Shown here: positions 10,813 to 21,721 of the stretch, in pieces
Layout of the letters: each line of letters begins with the position of its first letter
Position numbering within the stretch: the first letter of the stretch is position 1
NCBI RefSeq assembly: GCF_000143415.4
Contig: NW_003314278.1
Location: forward strand, 1,565,543-1,629,542
Direction of reading: 5' to 3'
DNA length: 64,000 nucleotides
Origin: Selaginella moellendorffii
Taxonomy: Eukaryota; Streptophyta; Lycopodiopsida; Selaginellales; Selaginellaceae
Position numbers and translations under genes: made by a program
The notes under the pieces: generated by a model
Databases searched by the model: none
Seen by the model: only the letters and a program-made list of their open reading frames with translations
Told to the model about the DNA's origin: nothing

Positions 10813-11147
10813 NNNNNNNNNNNNNNNNNNNNNNNNNNNNNNNNNNNNNNNNNNNNNNNNNNNNNNNNNNNNNNNNNNNNNNNNNNNNNNNNNNNNNNNN
10901 NNNNNNNNNNNNNNNNNNNNNNNNNNNNNNNNNNNNNNNNNNNNNNNNNNNNNNNNNNNNNNNNNNNNNNNNNNNNNNNNNNNNNNNNNNNNNNNNNNNN
11001 NNNNNNNNNNNNNNNNNNNNNNNNNNNNNNNNNNNNNNNNNNNNNNNNNNNNNNNNNNNNNNNNNNNNNNNNNNNNNNNNNNNNNNNNNNNNNNNNNNNN
11101 NNNNNNNNNNNNNNNNNNNNNNNNNNNNNNNNNNNNNNNNNNNNNNN
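10813..11147. other. Assembly gap, 335 N
   Basis: A run of 335 N. The gypsy element is present on both sides, so the gap together with the GST fragment replaces the protease to reverse transcriptase segment. Its true size is unknown. Confidence 1.
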
Positions 11148-12675
11148 CGGTCAATAGATTCAACACGTGTGGCAATCGTGACGTCCAAGATTGCCACACG
11201 TCATCCCATTCCAACTGGGGATGCTCATTCAATCAAGGTTCCTGTTCGTCGTCGGTCAACCAAGGAGATTAAGATTTTACGTGCAAATGCCAAGGAGATA
11301 TTGGAGAAGGGTGTTATTCAGAAGTCGTAGAGTCTTTGGGCATGTGAACCTCATCTTGTAACGAAGCCTGATGGGAGTATTCGTTTCTACATCGACTATC
11401 GTCCGTTAAATGAAGTGACGATCCTGGATGTGTACCCTCTTCCTCACACTGCTGATCTCTTGGATCGTCTGGGGTGAAGTTGTTGGTTCACCAAGCTAGA
11501 TCTTGCTTCTGGGTATTGGCAAGTACCGATGGCCAAAGAAGATATTCTTAAGACTGCTTTTCATACACTATTTGGTTTGTACGAGTTCTTGGTGATGCTA
11601 TTTGGTTTGAACAATGCTCCAGCAACTTTCCAACGGATGATGGACGAGGTTCTTTGTGATATGCCAGAGGTGACTGCTGACTTCATTGATGATGTCTTGA
11701 TTTACTCGGAGGGGATGTGGGAGGAGCACATTTGTGATGTGTGTAAAGTATTGGATCTGCTACGGGATGTTGGTTTAAAGCTGAAGCGATCGAAGTGCAT
11801 GTTTGGGTCCAAGGACACAACTTATTTTAGGTACCGTATTTCTCGTGAGGGTTTGCAAGTTGATCCTGACAAACTTGTAACCATTCTAAAGTTCCCTACT
11901 CTGAAGTGTGTGAATGATGTGCAACAAGGTGTAGTATCTCGGTCGTTTTGTGGATCATCTTTCTGATCACATTAGACCGTTGTGAGTGTTGCTGAAGTTG
12001 TCAACATCATCTTTCATCTAGTCTTTAGATTGTGAGTGGGCATTTGTGGATCTCAAAGAGCTATTAACGACTCCTCCGATTTTGGCATATCCTAACTACA
12101 CTCGACCTTTTATTTTGCATGTCAATACTTCTAATATTGGTCTTGGAGGTGTATTAATGTAAGAAAGCCCGAGTGTGCCTAGTCAGTATCATCCCATTGC
12201 ATATATAAGCCATGTTACAACAAGCAAAGGTGAACTACTCCATGACAGAGAAGGAGTGTTTAGTGGTAGTTTGGGGTTTCGAGAAACTTCATGCATATTT
12301 ACATGGTTCTCAGACGTTACTTGAAGGTGGCCATGCTACCATTACTTCATTATTGAAGCGGAAGAACCTGGTTGGTCGTATTGCTCAGTGGGTTTTGAAG
12401 CTTCAGATATATGATTTTAATGTTATTCATCGCTTAGGGAGTTCTATGGCTAATACTGATACCCTTTCTCGAGCTCCTCTTCCTTCTCCACTCTCTTCTT
12501 ATGTTTATGATGAGCCTGTTGTTCCAGCATCTGTGGATTTTCTAGACAAGGATTCTATGCCGTCGACGGTTGCTGTACTTGACGTTCAGTGTCCTCAAGG
12601 CGCAGAGCAAGATCTACCTTCTCTTTGCGAGGCTCAAAAGATTGAGCCGTGGATTCAAAGACTTCGAGATGAAAA

Positions 12676-13080
12676 GGGAATACAGAAATGTGCATATCAA
12701 TTAGCCTAAAAATCCTAGCTTATATACAGAAGCAAATAGTCCGAATTGAAACCAATCTGACGGCTACCAAAATCCCACTATGCTAATATTAGTATACGGC
12801 ATCGTAGCCGTACACTTGGCCCTCACATCATCCCCTCCTTTTGGAATAATGGAAAAAATGGGTTCTCTTGTAGACGGGTTGGGATCTAGAGGAACGTCAG
12901 GAGGAGGCATCGGTGGATCTGTAAATGGTATTAATTGCTCTTAATCCCTTTGTATAAAGTGTTTCAACCACTACACATGCACAATCTTCGGAGGATCGGC
13001 CTGCTGGACATCATGCCGAACCTCATAAACTTGCGGCCAACTTGCCGTAACACCTAATATGGTCCTTTCCACTGCACAAT
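12676..13080 (-). mobile_element. Inverted 3' end of a gypsy element: pol tail, PPT and LTR
   Basis: Read on the minus strand this is the tail of a gypsy pol frame (13080 to about 12845, with degraded codons), a polypurine tract complementary to 12831-12842, and an LTR starting TGATGTGAGGGCC at 12830. The LTR is cut at 12676, where element A begins in the other direction. It is head to head with element A: 12676-12830 is the reverse complement of 8597-8748 apart from point changes. The same PPT-LTR junction occurs at 23714 and 27575. Confidence 0.75.
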
Positions 13081-13440
13081 CCCATGCACTCACATAATTA
13101 TAAATATATTTAAACATAAAGTTAATCTTATTTAATATTAACCACTAGATAGTAAAAAACTAAAATATACAAAAACATTTAGGAAAGTTTATAAATACAA
13201 GATTAATATGACACTTGCCCAGAATATGCTGTGTAGGTAGCAAAATATTGTTTTGATTTTCTAATATATTAAAAACTAAATTGGAATTATATCAAAAAAC
13301 AAATATTATATTCCACTTTAATTATGCCTAGAAAATGTTAGATTGATTACAAAAATTAATTCTTCAAAACTTGATAATATAAATATTTAGAACAAAATAT
13401 ACTCCTAGGCATAAATAAAAATAAAGCTTCGAGCTAGAGT
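13081..13440. other. AT-rich spacer, nothing recognised
   Basis: Very AT-rich sequence without open frames or recognisable repeats. Probably decayed repeat DNA. Confidence 0.4.
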
Positions 13441-14290
13441 TCCTTGGTAAATGTGACTGTCACAGATGATCCGATCCAGTCAGTCACTAAAATGAGTAAG
13501 ATATCTCAACATTCTTTAACTTACTCATGTTCCACTTCAAGAGTAACTACATTGGTTGAGGCCGTAATGCCGAAGGGGCAATGAAATATTGGTCGGGGCC
13601 AGTGGCATTCACCAGAGTAGACAGCTTAAGGATGTGTTGGTTCTTTCCAAGCTTAAGAGGAATGTGAAGAAGAATGTCCTTGAAAGTATGATCAAGACAA
13701 CGTAAAAACCATGTCTTTTGGAGGCTGAAGACCACCGAGTGTCATCGCACCACCCCCCTTGTCCATCCCTCCATAACAAAGAGAGAAAATGTCCTTCATC
13801 ACATTCTTCTCAACACCTCTGTCGTCGCTGGTGGAGGCGCCGCTGCTGCCATTGGGTGGACCACTGGACCCGTTGGATCTAGAGCCCGCGGGTCCAGATC
13901 TGCTGCTGGCACCTGTTCCCGCGAGGACTGGGAGCTGCAGCTTCACTGGCCATTTACTCGCTTTCCTCTAGAGCTACACCCTTTCTCTAAAGCAGCAGTG
14001 GAGATCCTCCATGCCGGGAGTGACAGTGGCGAGACTGTAGCTCCGGATATGCTGCTGGTGCCTGTTCTTGCAGGGATTGCTGTGGCGATTGAGCGGGAGA
14101 TCTCTGAGTAGATTATCTCTGCCTGGGAGATCCGGGAGCCACAGCTTCACTGGGCATTTACTCGACCGCATCCCTCTCTTACCCTTTCCCTAAAGCAGCG
14201 GCTCTCCACATCGGGAGCGACAGGGCGATTTGTGCAGGAAAATTTAAAAGATCTTAACAAAAAAAGTTTGGATGATGATAGAAAAGACAC
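13440..14290 (-). pseudogene. GC-rich gene fragment with internal duplication, unrecognised
   Basis: A GC-richer island in AT-rich surroundings. On the minus strand two overlapping frames look protein-like: 13692-13946 (ends GGLQPPKDMVFTLS) and 13547-13735 (contains HTFKDILLHIPLKLGKNQ). They would need a frame change to join. The upstream side is internally duplicated: the segment near 13905-14035 recurs in altered form near 14050-14225, with landmarks such as agcttcactgg and ctaaagcagc. No family was recognised. It could be a captured host gene fragment carried by a transposable element. Confidence 0.35.
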
Positions 14291-14979
14291 TTGCATGTGA
14301 CACGTGTCGCTGGGCCTTCTTCTCCCACCCCATGCAGCTTGGCCGCCTCACATTGGCCGAGAGCAAACATTAGAAAAATTTCTCGCACAACCATGGCTAT
14401 CGACCCTGGAGCCAACAGCCAGTGAACCTCCCTGCTATCACTTTATATGTATAGATAACAACTGTTAGATGGTAAAATATCTTAAAATATCCATGTATAT
14501 TTTAGGCATATTCACTACTATTCACTCTAAGCAAACCAAAAATTGTATTTCATAAATTGATACTTATAAATTGATAAATTTTATTTTTAGTATAAAAATA
14601 GAATTACTTATTATTATTGAAAAATTTATCAATAGAGATAAGTGAAATGCTAATGTATGTAACTTGAGAAATTTTTGTGTGGTATTGATATTTTAATTCA
14701 CTTTAGATATATGTTATATTCTCATTTAACATTTTATATTTTTTAATATATTATTTATGATTTAACTCAGTGTCCATTTGTAAAATTATTAAAACCTTGA
14801 ATATATATAATACATGAAATCATTATTTGGTTATGTGGCAGAATTTTAATATATAAAATTATTAAATATTTAAATATGGCTTAATTTAGAATAAAAATTA
14901 TAAAAAGTTCATAAATGTTCTTTCAAATCAAAGAATTTAATGATATTCTGTCTATTGATTTTAGACTTGAAAATTTATG
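14291..14979. other. AT-rich spacer, no gene seen
   Basis: Strongly AT-rich with many stops in all frames. No repeat boundary or RNA gene was recognised. Confidence 0.4.
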
Positions 14980-16637
14980 ATGCCATATACTAATATTAGC
15001 GTAGTGGGATTTTAATAGCGGTTTCAATCTAGACCACTTAATTTTATAAATAAATTAAAGTTTTTGGGCTAATTGAATATTCATATTTTTATATTTCATT
15101 TCCATATTCCATGCACTCATATTGGTGAAGTTAAGGGGTAATCTCAATTTTCCCTAATTAGTGTTTGGATTTCTACTTTTGGTTTAAATGTAGCTTTTAA
15201 ATCATTTAAATCTCATTTTAATTATAGTTTTTCATTTTTCTCTTTTTTGCTTTTTTTCTTTTTGTTTATCTTCATGGCAAAGCAATAACCTCCTCCTTAT
15301 TTAACTTTGGAGTAGCAATTTTAAATGTAATATGGTTGCAATTGAACAATCAAACTCAATTGATAATGGTATTCACCTATTACTCTTATTGTTAATTTTC
15401 ACATCTGACCGATGTTCTTCTCTGGGAATCCTAAGAATGATATACACCATTGATTTAATCACTTTATGGTGGTTAACACTTTTCATTCTTGAAATGATGC
15501 TTAACATTTATATAAGTTTCCTATATGTCTCTAAAGGTTGGCATTGCAATGGCACAATGGTTTAATAATAACGATTTGTGTAAATTGAAATATTCTTTTG
15601 ACATCTTCAAGCATATATTTAGATATGTTAACAATTGTGATAATACCTTCCTACAATTGCATCATTTTTGTCAAATATCCTTTAAATTAATGATACAATT
15701 TAGTATTTGCTTCCGAAACCTCTTGCTTTATGTGGAGCTAAATATGTATGTTTACTTTTCATTTTTATAACAAAAGATTTCCTATTATTTTTTCTATATC
15801 TTTTATTACTTAGCCTATTGCCACATGATGGCATTTATAATTATGTCATATAGTAAAATCAATCTTCATTCTTTATAGCAACAATCATACATATGCATAT
15901 ATGTGGGATGTGATAGACTTAGCTATACATATAAGTGATCTCAAACTTGAATTTCAATCATTGCAGGTAATGCTAAGTCAAACTTTTGACTACATCTTTG
16001 TAAAACTTCTTGTGAAGGTTTGTAAGTTAATTCTAACAAACTTGTAACTATTTTAAAGTTCTTTATTCCAAAATGTGTGAATAATATGCAATGCTTCCTA
16101 TATAAGATGCAATATCTTGGTTATTTTATTGATCATCTTTTTTATTATATTTCACCATTATGAGTGTTGCTGAAGTTGTCAATATTATCTTTCATTTAGT
16201 CTAAAAATTGTGAGTAGGCATTTGTGAATTTCAAAGAGCTATTGATGAATTTTCAAATTTGGCATATTCTAAATACACTTAACCTTTGATTTTGTGCTTG
16301 GATACTTTTTATATCAATCTTGAAAGTGTGTTAATGTAAAAAAGCACAAAAGTGTTTGATTAGCATCATCTTATTACATATATCAACCATACATTACAAC
16401 CATTAAAGGTAAAACAGTCACAATAGAGAAAGAGTCTTTTTGAACATTACTAAAATGCAATCATGCTATGGTTACTTTGTTATTGAAGTGAAAAGACTTT
16501 ATTAGTTGTATTATTCGGTAGACTCTAAAACTTCAAATATATGGTTATTCATTGCCCAATGAATTTTATAGTTGATGTTGACACCCTTTCTTAAGCTTTT
16601 ATCCCTTCTTCACTCTCTTATTCTATTTTTGATGAGT

Positions 16638-16642
16638 CTATT
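16638..16642. repeat. Left target site duplication of TRIM 1 (CTATT)
   Basis: CTATT directly before the TRIM, matching 17199-17203 directly after it. Removing the TRIM and one CTATT restores the match to element A near 12505-12530. Confidence 0.85.
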
Positions 16643-17198
16643 TGTAGCACACCTTATTTCTCTCCCCTTAAGCCAATTGGAAAAGGGGCAATTGCTTGAT
16701 GAGAGAGCCTTTAATGGCTATTTTATCCCCATTTATCCCCCAAGGTTCTAAGGATCCATGGTGACAGTATATCCAAATTTCATCCCATGATCACATGCGC
16801 TACACTCACCCCCCATTCAGAGATGTCAATTGATTAACAACCCCTATTGAGCCAAGGGGAACCAACACCTCCATTTCTGCACTAAATCTACTAATCCTTC
16901 CATATGCATGGATGCTCAATATGTACGATTTCAAATTTAGGGGTAGGAATATACTTTATTCAAGGGTATATTATACTTTTTTAAGTAGCCACTAATCAAT
17001 GGAAATTGAACCTATGTCATTTTCTCTGATACTAACTATAACACACCTTATCTTTCTCCTCTTAAGCCAATTGGAAAAAGGGCAATTGCTTGATGAGAAA
17101 GCCCTTAGTGGCTATTTTATCCCCATTTATCCCCCAAAGTTCCAAGGATCCACGATAATAATATATCCAAATCTCATCCCATGATCACATGCGCTACA
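16643..17198 (-). mobile_element. TRIM element 1, complete, with 5-bp target duplication
   Basis: A 556-bp miniature LTR element in minus orientation. Both LTRs are 162 bp: 16643-16804 and 17037-17198. The outer ends are TGTAGC and GCTACA. The primer site next to the 5' LTR is at 17022-17036; on the minus strand it reads GTTAGTATCAGAGAA, close to the plant tRNA-Met-type site TGGTATCAGAGC. The 232-bp interior has no coding capacity. The host element B sequence is interrupted cleanly, with CTATT at 16638-16642 repeated at 17199-17203. TRIMs move with enzymes supplied by other elements. Confidence 0.88.
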
Positions 17199-17203
17199 CT
17201 ATT
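17199..17203. repeat. Right target site duplication of TRIM 1 (CTATT)
   Basis: Second copy of the 5-bp duplication made by integrase on insertion. Confidence 0.85.
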
Positions 17204-17487
17204 GTTTTAATATCAATGGATGTTTTGGATAAAGATTTTGTGTTATTAGTAGTTGTTATATTTGATATTTAGTGTTCATACGATGTGGAGCAAGATTAAA
17301 AGTTCGTGAGGCTCAAAAAGTTGAGTTATAAATCCAAAAGCTTTATGAAGGGTTTGAGAATTTTACATCATTTGTTGATGATTTGAAGTTTTAACATTTA
17401 TATTTTCAATATCACTTAAGAACAACCTTCTTTATTTTAGAGACTAATCCTAATGATCATTTACAGTTGGTATGTAAGTAACCAAAG

Positions 17488-17718
17488 AGACCGACTCTGA
17501 GATCGAGTTCGAGATAGAGTCCAGGATCAAGTTCAAGGCTGAATCAGAGACCGAGTTTAAGACCGAGTTCGAGACAGAGTCTGATATCCAAGACCGGGTC
17601 CAAGACCGAGTCCGAGGTCGAGTCCGAAGTCGAGTTCGAGATCGAGTTCGAGATCGAGTCCGAGACCAAGTCCAAAGTTGGGTCCGAGATCGAGTCCGAG
17701 ACCGAGTCCGAGTACTAA
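17488..17718. repeat. Degenerate GAGNNCGAGTCC minisatellite
   Basis: About 230 bases built from a degenerate unit of 6 to 12 bases (gagaccgagtcc and variants with ttc for tcc). It opens a frame on the minus strand made of alternating R-T and R-S residues, which is a by-product of the repeat rather than a gene. Fainter copies of the theme occur near 51915-51985 and 52725-52790. Confidence 0.8.
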
Positions 17719-17905
17719 TATGGGTCAAGGGGTGAAAGCCCAAAGTGTGCATCTCCTGGGGGGGGGCTGCATGGGGTTCCAAAAGTATAGTAGGGATAGT
17801 GAGGTCTGGGAACCAGTCTTGAAGGAACTCTCTAGTGGTGCTTCCAAACTAACTTGAGGTTGAAACTAGGGTTGAAGGGCCTTAGGTGGGAGTGAGCATG
17901 GACTT

Positions 17906-18265
17906 GGGTGGTGCCAGAGGGGCCACCCAAGGAAGTGCTCAAGAGCAGCTCCCACTCCCAAAAGGGAAACTGACTGTGGTGCTCTCGGCTCATGTGAAGT
18001 GGTGCCCCACTTGAGTATTTTGTGGCTCATTAGTCCTCGCCCTTCCCTTCGGGATAGAAGTGGTGGATTTATCTCCCAAGGTCTCGGGTGGTGCCAGAGG
18101 GGCCACCCAAGGAAGTGCTCAAGAGCAGCTCCCACTCCCAAAAGGGAAACTGACTGTGGTGCTCTCGGCTCATGTGAAGTGGTGCCCCACTTGAGTATTT
18201 TGTGGCTCATTAGTCCTCGCCCTTCCCTTCGGGATAGAAGTGGTGGATTTATCTTCCAAGGTTCC
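17906..18265. repeat. Two direct tandem copies of a 180-bp unit
   Basis: 17906-18085 and 18086-18265 are nearly identical; I see differences only at the edges. They share about 15 bases (atttatctcccaaggt) with the TRIM LTR, and the array runs into a truncated TRIM LTR at that homology. Near identity points to a recent tandem duplication, or to an assembly repeat. Confidence 0.85.
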
Positions 18266-20537
18266 AAGGATCCACAGTGATAGTATATCCAAATCTCATC
18301 CCATGATCACATGCACTACACTCACCCCCCCTTCAAAGATGTTAATGTCCTCATTGACTATTGATTAACAACCTCTATTGAGCCAAGGAGAACCAGCACC
18401 TCCATTTTTGCACTCAATCTACCAATCCTTCCATTATGTAGACTAGTTATTCCATGTGAGGCAACTAGTTATCCACCCGTATTGCAGTCCCACGGTGGAT
18501 ACCTTCGTCTGTGGATACTCCACACAAGAGGAAGGACGTACGCATGGATGCCCAATACGTACGATTTCAAATTAAGGGGTGGGAATATACCTTGCTCAAA
18601 GGTATATTATACTTTTAAGTAGCCACTAATAAATAGGAATCGAACCCATGCCATTTGCTCTGATACCAACTGTAGCGCACCTTATCTCTCTCCCCTTAAG
18701 CCAACTAGAAAAGGGGCAATTGCTTGATGAGAGAGACCTTAGTGGCTATTTTATCCCCATTTATCTCCCAAGGTTCCAAGGATCCATAGTGACAGTATAT
18801 CCAAATCTCATCCAATGATCACATGTGCTACACTCACCCCCCCCTTCAAAGATGTCAATGTCTTCATTGACTATTGATTAACAACCCCTACTGAGCCAAG
18901 GGGAATGAACACCTCCATTTCTGCACTCAATCTATCAGTCCTTCCATTGTGTAGACTAGCAGGCAACTAGTCATCCACCCGTACTGCAGTCCCACGGTGT
19001 ATATCTACCAGTCCTTCCATTGTGTAGACTAGCTATTCCATGTGAGGCAACTAGTCATCCACTCGTACCGCAGTCCCACAGTGGATATCTACCAATCCTT
19101 CCATTGTGTAGACTAGCTATTCCATGTGAGGCAATTAGTCATCCACCTGTACCGTAGTCCCACGGTGGATACCTTCGTCCGAGACTAGCTATTCCATGTG
19201 AGGCAACTAGTCATCCACCCATACCGCAGTCCCAGGTGGATATCTACCAGTCCTTCCATTGTGTAGACTAGCTATTCCATGTGAGGCAACTAGTCATCCA
19301 CCCGTACCGCAGTCCCACGGTGGATACCTTCGTCCGAGACTAGCTATTCCATGTGAGGCAACTAGTCATCCACCCATACCGCAGTCCCAGGTGGATATCT
19401 ACCAGTCCTTCCATTGTGTAGACTAGCTATTCCATGTGAGACAACTAGTCATCCATCCGTATCGCAGTCCCACGGTGGATACCTTCGTCCGAGACTAGCT
19501 ATTCCATGTGAGGCAACTAGTCATCCACCCATACCGCAGTCCCAGGTGGATATCTACCAGTCCTTCCATTGTGTAGACTAGCTATTCCATGTGAGACAAC
19601 GAGTCATCCATCCGTACCGCAGTCCCACGGTGGATACCTTCATCCGAGACTAGCTATTCCATGTGAGGCAACTAGTTATCCACCCATACCGCAGTCCCAG
19701 GTGGATATCTACCAGTCCTTCCATTGTGTAGACTAGCTATTCCATGTGAGACAACTAGTCATCCATCCGTACCGCAGTCCCACGGTGGATACCTTCGTCC
19801 GAGACTAGCTATTCCATGTGAGGCAACTAGTCATCCACCCATACCGCAGTCCCAGGTGGATATCTACCAGTCCTTCCATTGTGTAGACTAGCTATTCCAT
19901 GTGAGACAACTAGTCATCCATCCATACCGCAGTCCCATGGTGGATACCTTCGTCCGAGACTAGCTATTCCTTCCATTGTGTAGACTAGCTATTCCATGTG
20001 AGACAACTAGTCATCCACCCGTACCGCAGTCCCATGGTGGATACCTTCGTCCGAGACTAGCTATTCCATGTGAGGCAACTAGTCATCCACCCGTACTGCA
20101 GTCCCAGCTATTCCATGTGAGGCAACTAGTCATCCACCCGTACCGTAGTCCCACGGTGGATACCTTCGTCCATGTATCCACCCGTACCGTAGTCCCACGG
20201 TGGATACCTTCGTCCATGGATACTCCACACAAGAGGAAGGACGTACGCATGGAAGCCCAATACATACGATTTCAAATTTAGGGGTAGAAATATACCTTAC
20301 TCAAGAGTATATTATACTTTTAAGTAGCCACTAATCAATGGGAATCGAACCCGTGCCATTTGCTCCGATACCAACTATAGCGCACTTTATCTCTCTCCCC
20401 TTAAGCCAACTGGAAAAGGGGCAATTGCTTGATGAGAGAGCCCTTAGTGGCTATTTTATCCCCATTTATCCCCCAAGGTTCCAAGGATCCACAGTGGTAG
20501 TATATCCAAATCTCATCCCATGATCATATGTGCTACA
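18256..20537 (-). mobile_element. Tandem TRIM array 2: three LTRs, two interiors
   Basis: Minus-oriented. A truncated LTR (about 18256-18320), interior 18321-18670 (350 bp), LTR 18671-18832, interior 18833-20375 (1543 bp) and LTR 20376-20537. The two full LTRs are each 162 bp, exactly as in TRIM 1. Each interior carries the tRNA-Met-type primer site next to the LTR on its right (18661-18670 and 20366-20375; minus strand GTTGGTATCAGAGC) and a purine tract (complement of cacccccc) next to the LTR on its left. LTR sharing between neighbours is typical of unequal recombination between TRIMs. The second interior is swollen by a minisatellite. Confidence 0.85.
18951..20230. repeat. Minisatellite with 155-bp higher-order unit inside TRIM
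   Basis: The landmark gactagctattccatgtga recurs at 19111, 19193, 19266, 19338, 19421, 19493, 19576, 19648, 19731, 19803, 19886 and 19958. Spacing alternates 83 and 72 bases from 19338 on, so the true repeat is a 155-bp dimer. The 83-base half reads ...cccaggtggatatctaccag..., the 72-base half ...cccacggtggataccttcg.... A single unit is present in the unexpanded interior at 18430-18520, so the expansion happened within this element. Confidence 0.9.
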
Positions 20538-21245
20538 ATAGAGGTACCCATACCAGGCTGTTAGGCCACGGTGTTTCGCCCCAGCGTCCTGAAGCAAGTG
20601 TTGCACCCAAGGCTTGGGATTTAAAGGGTCCCATGATCAAGTCTTGTTGTACCAAGGGATATTAGGAACCTGGAGGCTTGTTATGCTTGGCTACTTGTGC
20701 TTGCGGGGAGTGTAGCCGAACCTTAAGTCCAATTTAACTCGGGAAGGGGGATTATGAGAGATTTGGGAATCCGTAGATGGATGGCTAACGCTCCGTTGCT
20801 CGTCTAGTGAGTAGTTGAAACCAAGTAGGACCAAGTAAGAGCTGGTATAATAGATGAAACCTTGAACTTCCCGAGAGGTTACCCAACTTAATATTATTCA
20901 AACCCAAGGACGCTTAACCCCAAATATCCTAAAACCTTTAACCAATTGGAAAACAGGGTGCACTTTTATTCATGGGCCCTTTCCCTCTATATTTGAACCC
21001 CATGGACCGTTTTTTAAATCATTCTCTTTGGTTGCTTATAATCCACCACGCTTCCCTACAAGTTCATGCCCTCGTGAATGGAAGCTGAGAGCCGCAGCTT
21101 TCCCGAGAGCCCCGCTCTCTTGACACTACCCCTCGAGTCGAGACCAACAGGAGCAAATTGGACAAGCTAGATGTCAATCAATATGTGGTGTGATTCCCCT
21201 AGCTAACCAACAGAGTCGGACCCGAGACCCCTCTAATACCAAATA
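20538..21245 (-). mobile_element. Cassandra-like TRIM remnant carrying a 5S-like sequence
   Basis: A GC-richer block between TRIM array 2 and element B. On the minus strand it has a primer-site-like TTTGGTATTAGAG at 21231-21243, then a segment also found in degenerate copies at 61680-61940, then the 5S-like stretch. No long coding frame. Cassandra elements in plants carry 5S rRNA promoter sequence in their LTRs, which this resembles. The LTR boundaries were not resolved; only one LTR may remain. Confidence 0.5.
20867..20918 (-). repeat. 5S rRNA-like internal promoter region
   Basis: On the minus strand the stretch GTTAAGCGTCCTTGGGT followed by GTTGGGTAACCTC and GGGAAG aligns without gaps to the 3' two thirds of plant 5S rRNA (as I know that RNA): about 40 of 52 positions agree. 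The A-box, intermediate element and C-box positions of the pol III promoter fall here. The 5' third of 5S is not recognisable, so this is not a working 5S gene. Confidence 0.65.
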
Positions 21246-21721
21246 TAAGAGCTTACATGGTGGTATTTATTCCACACTTTCTCTATGCCTATCATGACTT
21301 TGCTATTTTAGGTGAGTTTATAAAACATTGTTATATGATTGAAAAGCTACACAACAAAGATCCAATTTAATGTTATCCAATATATGTGTAGTTGTGTATA
21401 GTGCCAAGTTTATAATACTCCCTCTTATATTGCAAAAAGATGGTTGGAGTCAATTATAATTTCTTATCCATTTGAGTTGGTTAATGAGGCCTTCACCACA
21501 ATTAACTATTAACAATGAGTATATTATTATTGCTTTTGACTACTTGACTCACTATGTGAAAGTCAGTGCTTTTGCTAGTGCATTTACAATTATTATTTGT
21601 TACTTTCTCCTCAATCAAGTTGTGTTTAAACATTCTTGTGTGGAGTGGATTTTTTCAAATAATAATCTAACATTTATGACTGAAGCATTTCATGTTTTAA
21701 CATCTTGTCTAGAGATATGAT

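Larger units (their letters stand above)
8597..12675 (+). mobile_element. Ty3/gypsy element A, broken, no integrase
   Basis: The 5' LTR begins at about 8597 (tgtgagggcc) and runs to roughly 8900. A gag frame starts at 9005, with stops near 9302 and 9411 and a zinc-knuckle-like Cys-His patch near 9765-9805. A retropepsin-like region (VDTCSS, FDLILGINWL) lies at 10080-10340. After the gap come reverse transcriptase blocks at 11200-11960 (TKLDLASGYWQVPMAKED; active site FIDD) and RNase H/connection at 12030-12700. Several stop codons and frame changes make it inactive. Integrase is missing because the element ends at an inverted LTR fragment at 12676. The middle is interrupted by bacterial-like DNA and a gap. 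It is the least decayed of the three gypsy copies here. Confidence 0.85.

Noticed and set aside
9964-11232. Long open frames across the N gap on both strands
   Set aside because: They are open only because N codons contain no stops; the two sides belong to different sequences.
17450-17782. Arg/Ser/Thr-rich protein on the minus strand
   Set aside because: The reading is a by-product of the short GAGNNCGAG repeat.
17866-18267. 133-codon frame with an internal duplication
   Set aside because: It is open through two copies of a 180-bp tandem repeat and has no known domain; flanking DNA is repeat-derived.
18951-20230. Regularly spaced repeats resembling a CRISPR array
   Set aside because: Units are 72 and 83 bases with no unique spacers, lie in a retroelement of a plant genome, and have no cas genes nearby.
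20867-20918. A functional 5S rRNA gene
   Set aside because: Only the 3' two thirds are recognisable, with about a quarter of positions changed.
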